Assembly: GCA_021641225.1 (NCBI GenBank)
Contig: JAJWXI010000007.1
Span: 1 to 9,331, forward strand
Direction of reading: 5' to 3'
DNA length: 9,331 nucleotides
Source: Collinsella aerofaciens
GTDB lineage: Bacteria > Actinomycetota > Coriobacteriia > Coriobacteriales > Coriobacteriaceae
Positions 6,112 to 9,331 of this stretch are shown one piece after another. Both the position numbers and the translations under genes were made by a program. The notes beneath the pieces are model-generated. The model was not told where the DNA came from. It did not search any database and saw nothing but the letters and a program-made list of their open reading frames with translations. Positions within the stretch are counted from its first letter, which is position 1. Each line of letters starts with the position of its first letter.

Positions 6112-7029
6112 ATGAAGAATAAAGACGACATTTACGAGGCATTCCTCAATGCGATCGACGAAGATCTCCGCAGCATGTGCAAAAAGAACGTGAAGGCAGA
6201 GAAGCCGTTTCCGTATCCGTACTGCGGTGAGAAGAACATCGAGCGTCTGGCTAAGACGCTTGTTGGCGTGCTGGAAAAGCGCTCGCCCGATATTCCCGGG
6301 TTGGTGCCCGAGCAGTATCGAGACGATGTGCACGAGGCCCGCGAGCTTTTGGCCGCGGCGGCGCTCGCTTTGCTGTCGCTGTATTTTTCCCAGCGCGATA
6401 ACTGCGCGCCCGGCATGGCCATCTTGATTGGCATGTTTGAGCACGGAAGCAATCCGCGCTTTAAATCGAGTGGCGTGCTCATGTTTGAGCAGGTTACGAC
6501 AGGTATGAAGTATTCGTCCAAAAAAGGAGGGCATATTCCGTCTCGCTTTGTGCGAAATACCGACTGCAAAAGACCCAGCGACCATGTGCATCGCGATGGA
6601 TCGCATGGCTTTACGGCGGACGAAGATGATGCCGTCATGTTTTTCGAACGTTACCGCATGATTCAACAGCGCGTGCATAACGACAGTCCGCGTTTCAACT
6701 TTGAGCTATGCGTCAAACGCCCGTTTGAGGCGCTTTCGGACAATCGACAGAACTTTTATTGCATGGAGGAAAAGATGGAAATCGATTTGGCAACTAAGGT
6801 GCAGGAGCTCCGGGACCGCTACACCCTCAACTACGCTCAGGCCAAGGGGTATGACCTGCTCGATAAGCTGATGATCGAGTCACTGCTTGCGTATCTGCGC
6901 GACGGGACGGTTTCAACCGCGGCGCGTGAGAGCTATGTGGCGCAAACCGAGCGCCTGATTGACGGCGTGGTCAAGTTGCCGTGCGCGGCGAACCCCAAGG
7001 AGGGCGCAGACGTCGACCGTATTTCCTAG
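6112..7029 (+). CDS. Unrecognised 305-aa protein, first gene of an ATPase operon
   Basis: I do not recognise this family. The protein is mostly hydrophilic with one short apolar stretch (about 78-93, ELLAAAALALLSLYFS) too short for a confident membrane segment. It has an aromatic, Pro-rich patch, FPYPYCGEKN (residues 33-42), a His/Asp-rich central part (DHVHRDGSHGFTADEDD), and a helical C-terminal 84 residues rich in Leu, Glu and Arg. No signal peptide is visible. The ATG at 6112 follows AGGAAGA at a suitable distance. Inside the frame, a strong GGAGGA at 6765-6770 stands 4 nt before an ATG at 6775, so a separate 84-aa C-terminal product may also be made. The VirD4-like ATPase gene follows after 38 bp with no promoter evident, so the two are probably one operon and may form a complex. 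Confidence 0.75.
   Translation: MKNKDDIYEAFLNAIDEDLRSMCKKNVKAEKPFPYPYCGEKNIERLAKTLVGVLEKRSPDIPGLVPEQYRDDVHEARELLAAAALALLSLYFSQRDNCAPGMAILIGMFEHGSNPRFKSSGVLMFEQVTTGMKYSSKKGGHIPSRFVRNTDCKRPSDHVHRDGSHGFTADEDDAVMFFERYRMIQQRVHNDSPRFNFELCVKRPFEALSDNRQNFYCMEEKMEIDLATKVQELRDRYTLNYAQAKGYDLLDKLMIESLLAYLRDGTVSTAARESYVAQTERLIDGVVKLPCAANPKEGADVDRIS
6775..7029 (+). CDS. Possible internal in-frame start: 84-aa C-terminal product
   Basis: GGAGGA at 6765-6770 and the ATG at 6775 make a better ribosome binding site than that of the full-length gene. The product would start MEIDLATKVQELRDRY and share the frame and stop of the 305-aa protein. It looks helical and soluble. This is a secondary translation start hypothesis, not an independent gene call; the GGAGGA may simply encode M-E-E-K. 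Confidence 0.3.
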   Translation: MEIDLATKVQELRDRYTLNYAQAKGYDLLDKLMIESLLAYLRDGTVSTAARESYVAQTERLIDGVVKLPCAANPKEGADVDRIS

Positions 7030-7067
7030 CAACTAAGCAGATCTTTTGACAAGAAAGGGGCCGTGAT

Positions 7068-8552
7068 ATGTCGGTCATTAAGATGTACGGCTACGAGGCC
7101 GCGCAGCAAACGGAGTATCAAACCAAGAAGTGGGCGACCAGGGAGGAAATGCAGACGCTGTCATCCGGCGACGAGCAGCGCGATGTGATCTTGGCGCATG
7201 ATGCCACGGTGGCTTTCTACGAGGGCGACAAGCACTGGGAGACGAGTGTATCCAACAATGTGTTTGCCTTTGGCGGGACCGGCAGCGGCAAAACAGCAAG
7301 TTTCATTTTGCCCAACCTGCTCAATCACCACGAGTGCTGCTATGTGGTCACAGACACCAAGGGCGAGCTGCTGCGCCGTACGGGGAAGGGCTTTGAAGAG
7401 GACGGTTACGAGGTAACGGTTCTCGACACCATCAATCCCGAGCAGTCGTCCGGGTACGATCCCCTGCGCTACGTGATGGATGTCGAGGATATCCCCACCA
7501 CGGTGGCGTCAATCATGGAAGGGGTCGATCCTGACAGGCGTAGCTTTAGGGCCGATCCGTTTTGGGACAACGCAAACGATCTACTGCTCCGGGCGATTGT
7601 TGGAATCCTGTTCCTCTTGGAGTGCCTTGCCGGCACACTTGCGCCGAGTGGGAACCCCGCAGCTCCGCGCCGCTACCTTAAGATGAACAACGTCTTTAAG
7701 CTGGCCGCGCTCATCAAGGTTACGGGAGATGGCGAGGGCCGATTCCCGTTGGACTACCTTGTGGAGCAGGTGGAGTCCAAGGAATTTCTTGGCAAGTATG
7801 AGTCAGCAAACGCTGATCTGTATGGCGTTGAGCAGTATCGCGATTTTCGAGGTGCGGCAGATAGGACGCTTAAGAGTATTCTGATCACACTCAATGCGAC
7901 CATCTCGCGGCTTAAAACTCCCCAGCTCATGCGCATCTACGAGAAAGATGAGATGCGCCTTGACCGTATCGACGAGGGCAAGCGCGTAATCGATCTTAAG
8001 GTGAGCGACAACGACTCGACCAATGCGTGGCTAGCGAACGTTGCCCTTAAGCAGCTGTTTAACCTGGCCCAGCGCCGTGCCGATGCCAGTCCCAGCGGGC
8101 ATTTGCAGCGCCGCGTGCAGTTTATTCTGGACGAGTTCCCCAATGTTGGCCGCATCCCCGATTTTGAGCGGAGCATTGCGACCGTGCGCAGCCGTGGCAT
8201 TAGCTTTTTGATGTGCGCGCAGTCGCTGAGCCAGCTCGATGGCGTGTATGGCGAAGCCACAGCGCATACCATCCTCGACAACTGCGACAGCTTGATCTAT
8301 ATGGGCGGTGGCAGCAACATCGCGACGCAGAACTACATAAGCGAGCTGTGTGGCGAGTCGGTTTTGGGCACCAACTATGTGGGTGCCGAGCGCACTGCCG
8401 TCGATGTGCGCGGTTGCGTGATAACCCCGGGCGAGGTGGGGCTTATGCCGCGCACCGACTGCCTGGTCAAAGTGTCTGGCATGCGCCCATTCCGTGCCAA
8501 GAAGTACTTTTGCGACGACCATCCCAATGCAGCTAAGTGGCTAAGGGATTAA
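7068..8552 (+). CDS. VirD4/TraG-type coupling ATPase without membrane anchor
   Basis: The 494-aa protein matches type IV coupling proteins, closest in memory to the VirD4-like CD1115 type of Gram-positive elements. Walker A GGTGSGKT is at 69-76, followed by SFILPNLLNH, VVTDTKGELLRRTG, DPLRYV and DPFWDNANDLLLRA. Walker B FILDEF is at 352-357, followed by PNVGRIPDFERSIATVRSRGISF, CAQSLSQLDGVYG and NCDSLIYMGGG. The whole ATPase core is present. Coupling proteins usually carry N-terminal transmembrane helices; here only about 65 hydrophilic residues precede Walker A (including KKWATREEM, matching the segment after the helices in relatives), so the protein appears soluble. The ribosome binding site AAAGGGG is about 8 nt before the ATG. 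No relaxase, VirB4 or other transfer gene is in the window, so substrate and role are unknown. Confidence 0.88.
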   Translation: MSVIKMYGYEAAQQTEYQTKKWATREEMQTLSSGDEQRDVILAHDATVAFYEGDKHWETSVSNNVFAFGGTGSGKTASFILPNLLNHHECCYVVTDTKGELLRRTGKGFEEDGYEVTVLDTINPEQSSGYDPLRYVMDVEDIPTTVASIMEGVDPDRRSFRADPFWDNANDLLLRAIVGILFLLECLAGTLAPSGNPAAPRRYLKMNNVFKLAALIKVTGDGEGRFPLDYLVEQVESKEFLGKYESANADLYGVEQYRDFRGAADRTLKSILITLNATISRLKTPQLMRIYEKDEMRLDRIDEGKRVIDLKVSDNDSTNAWLANVALKQLFNLAQRRADASPSGHLQRRVQFILDEFPNVGRIPDFERSIATVRSRGISFLMCAQSLSQLDGVYGEATAHTILDNCDSLIYMGGGSNIATQNYISELCGESVLGTNYVGAERTAVDVRGCVITPGEVGLMPRTDCLVKVSGMRPFRAKKYFCDDHPNAAKWLRD

Positions 8553-8590
8553 CCCTTGCAGCTTTGTGTATCCCATCTTGCATGTTTTGT

Positions 8591-8632
8591 CGCACGGCTT
8601 TCGTTAGCCGTAAGCCGTGCGGTCCAGTTTTT
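8591..8632 (+). terminator. Intrinsic terminator or attenuator before the ClpP gene
   Basis: CGCACGGCTT (8591-8600) pairs perfectly with AAGCCGTGCG (8612-8621), and a T5 run follows at 8628-8632. The left arm can instead pair ACGGCT (8594-8599) with the nearer AGCCGT (8606-8611), giving a mutually exclusive weaker hairpin. It ends the ATPase operon or attenuates read-through into the protease gene, whose start is only 35 bp beyond. Confidence 0.7.
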
Positions 8633-8667
8633 GCCTCCTTACCGATTCTGTTTAGAAGGGAATTGCC

Positions 8668-9270
8668 ATGTCCGTTATGTATCGTGAGCCCAGCATCATC
8701 AAGAAGTCCAAGGACGGCCGCGTCGCCGCCGTCGATATGGCAAGCGAGCTGCTTAACAGCCGCGTGCTGCTGCTGGAGGGCGAGGTCAACGATGTGACCT
8801 GCAACGGTCTCATTAAGTCCATGCTGGTCCTGGAACATCAAAGCGCGACCGAGCCCATCACCCTTATCATCAACAGCCCGGGTGGCAGCGTTACGGCGGG
8901 GCTGGCGCTCATTGACACCATGCAGTCGCTCGACTGCCCCGTGATCACGGTGGGCGAGGGCGTCGTGGCCTCGATGGCCGCGGTGATCTTGGCCTGCGGC
9001 GATCACCGCCAGGTGTACCGCCACACGCAGGTGCTTATTCACCAGCTGATGGGCGGCACGGGCATGGCGCAGCAGACCGATATCGAGATTGTGGCCCAGC
9101 ATACAGCGGCCATGCGCACCGAGCTGGACGAGCTGCTGGCCGAGCACGGCAGCCTGAGCGCCCAGGAGTTCCACGAGCTCACCGAGCGTGACTGCTGGTG
9201 CAACGCCAAGCGCGCTTTGGAGCTGGGCCTGGTGGACGAGGTGGTTGCACCCAGCAAGAAGGCGCTGTAG
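8668..9270 (+). CDS. clpP: ClpP-family serine protease (paralogue)
   Basis: The 200-aa protein has the ClpP fold signature at normal length: ITLIINSPGGSVTAGLALIDTM (residues 64-85), the nucleophile S102 in VVASMAAVILACG, H125 in VLIHQLMGG, QTDIEI in the handle region, and D175 in TERDCWCNA. The Ser-His-Asp triad is complete, so peptidase activity is expected, normally as a 14-mer fed by a ClpX or ClpC unfoldase. The N-terminus lacks the usual ER-x-YDIYSRLL segment, having GRVAAVDMASELLNSRV instead, and cysteines flank the catalytic Asp (C176, C178), so this is more likely a divergent paralogue than the housekeeping copy. The start at 8668 is supported by GAAGGGA about 7 nt upstream. No unfoldase gene is in the window. 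A terminator-like hairpin separates it from the ATPase gene. Confidence 0.92.
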   Translation: MSVMYREPSIIKKSKDGRVAAVDMASELLNSRVLLLEGEVNDVTCNGLIKSMLVLEHQSATEPITLIINSPGGSVTAGLALIDTMQSLDCPVITVGEGVVASMAAVILACGDHRQVYRHTQVLIHQLMGGTGMAQQTDIEIVAQHTAAMRTELDELLAEHGSLSAQEFHELTERDCWCNAKRALELGLVDEVVAPSKKAL

Positions 9271-9331
9271 GGCACTGGGTCCTATTTTGGGCGCAATCCG
9301 TATCAAAATGCGGCTTTAGAAGCGCCTATCT

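Noticed and set aside
6082..6678. 198-codon minus-strand frame opposite the 305-aa gene
   Set aside because: No recognisable domain or promoter; the plus-strand frame is longer, has a ribosome binding site and sits in an operon.
8533..9306. 257-codon minus-strand frame opposite clpP
   Set aside because: Antisense to an intact ClpP with full catalytic triad; no family resemblance and no ribosome binding site.
9287..9327. GGCGC...GCGCC pairing after clpP as a terminator
   Set aside because: Arms are only 5 bp with a loop of nearly 30 nt, no T-run, and the window ends there.
1..9331. tRNA, rRNA, CRISPR array, insertion sequence or integrase
   Set aside because: Scanned for cloverleaf-like ends, regularly spaced repeats, transposase motifs and terminal inverted repeats; none found.

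Overview
The window is bacterial, moderately GC-rich and gene-dense. Strong codon bias in the flanking genes, a likely leaderless transcript and the protein types (UBA/DUF4342 protein, OmpR-type two-component pair, CD1115-like VirD4 ATPase, ClpP paralogue) suggest an actinobacterium, possibly a gut Coriobacteriia such as Collinsella. That placement is inference; no rRNA or marker gene is present.

Layout. (1) Positions 1-2466, minus strand: a three-gene operon read from right to left. It encodes a DUF4342 membrane protein with a UBA-like domain, an OmpR/PhoB response regulator, and a membrane histidine kinase cut by the left window edge. A candidate promoter with a 6-bp inverted repeat on its -10 lies at 2573-2612. 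(2) Positions 2691-4360, plus strand: a type IV toxin-antitoxin pair, AbiEi then AbiEii, with an operator-like inverted repeat wrapped around the promoter and a predicted leaderless antitoxin start. A long stem-loop follows it. An exact 13-bp direct repeat brackets the module. (3) Positions 4382-5821, minus strand: an unusual protein joining a methylase-like core that lacks visible catalytic motifs to an HsdS-type target-recognition domain and coiled coil. No HsdR or complete HsdM is in the window. (4) Positions 5822-6111: a divergent promoter region with a long leader to the right. (5) Positions 6112-8552, plus strand: an unrecognised 305-aa protein followed by a soluble VirD4/TraG-type ATPase without a membrane anchor. 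(6) Positions 8668-9270, plus strand: a ClpP-family protease with an intact catalytic triad, separated from the ATPase gene by a strong terminator-like hairpin.

Functionally, the left part looks like a chromosomal envelope-sensing operon. The centre (AbiE plus the pseudo-methylase/specificity protein) looks like an accessory, defence-type region with visibly less GC-rich sequence than its surroundings. The right part is the best candidate for something undescribed: an orphan conjugative-coupling-type ATPase paired with an unknown protein, next to a ClpP paralogue, with no relaxase, VirB4 or other transfer gene in view.
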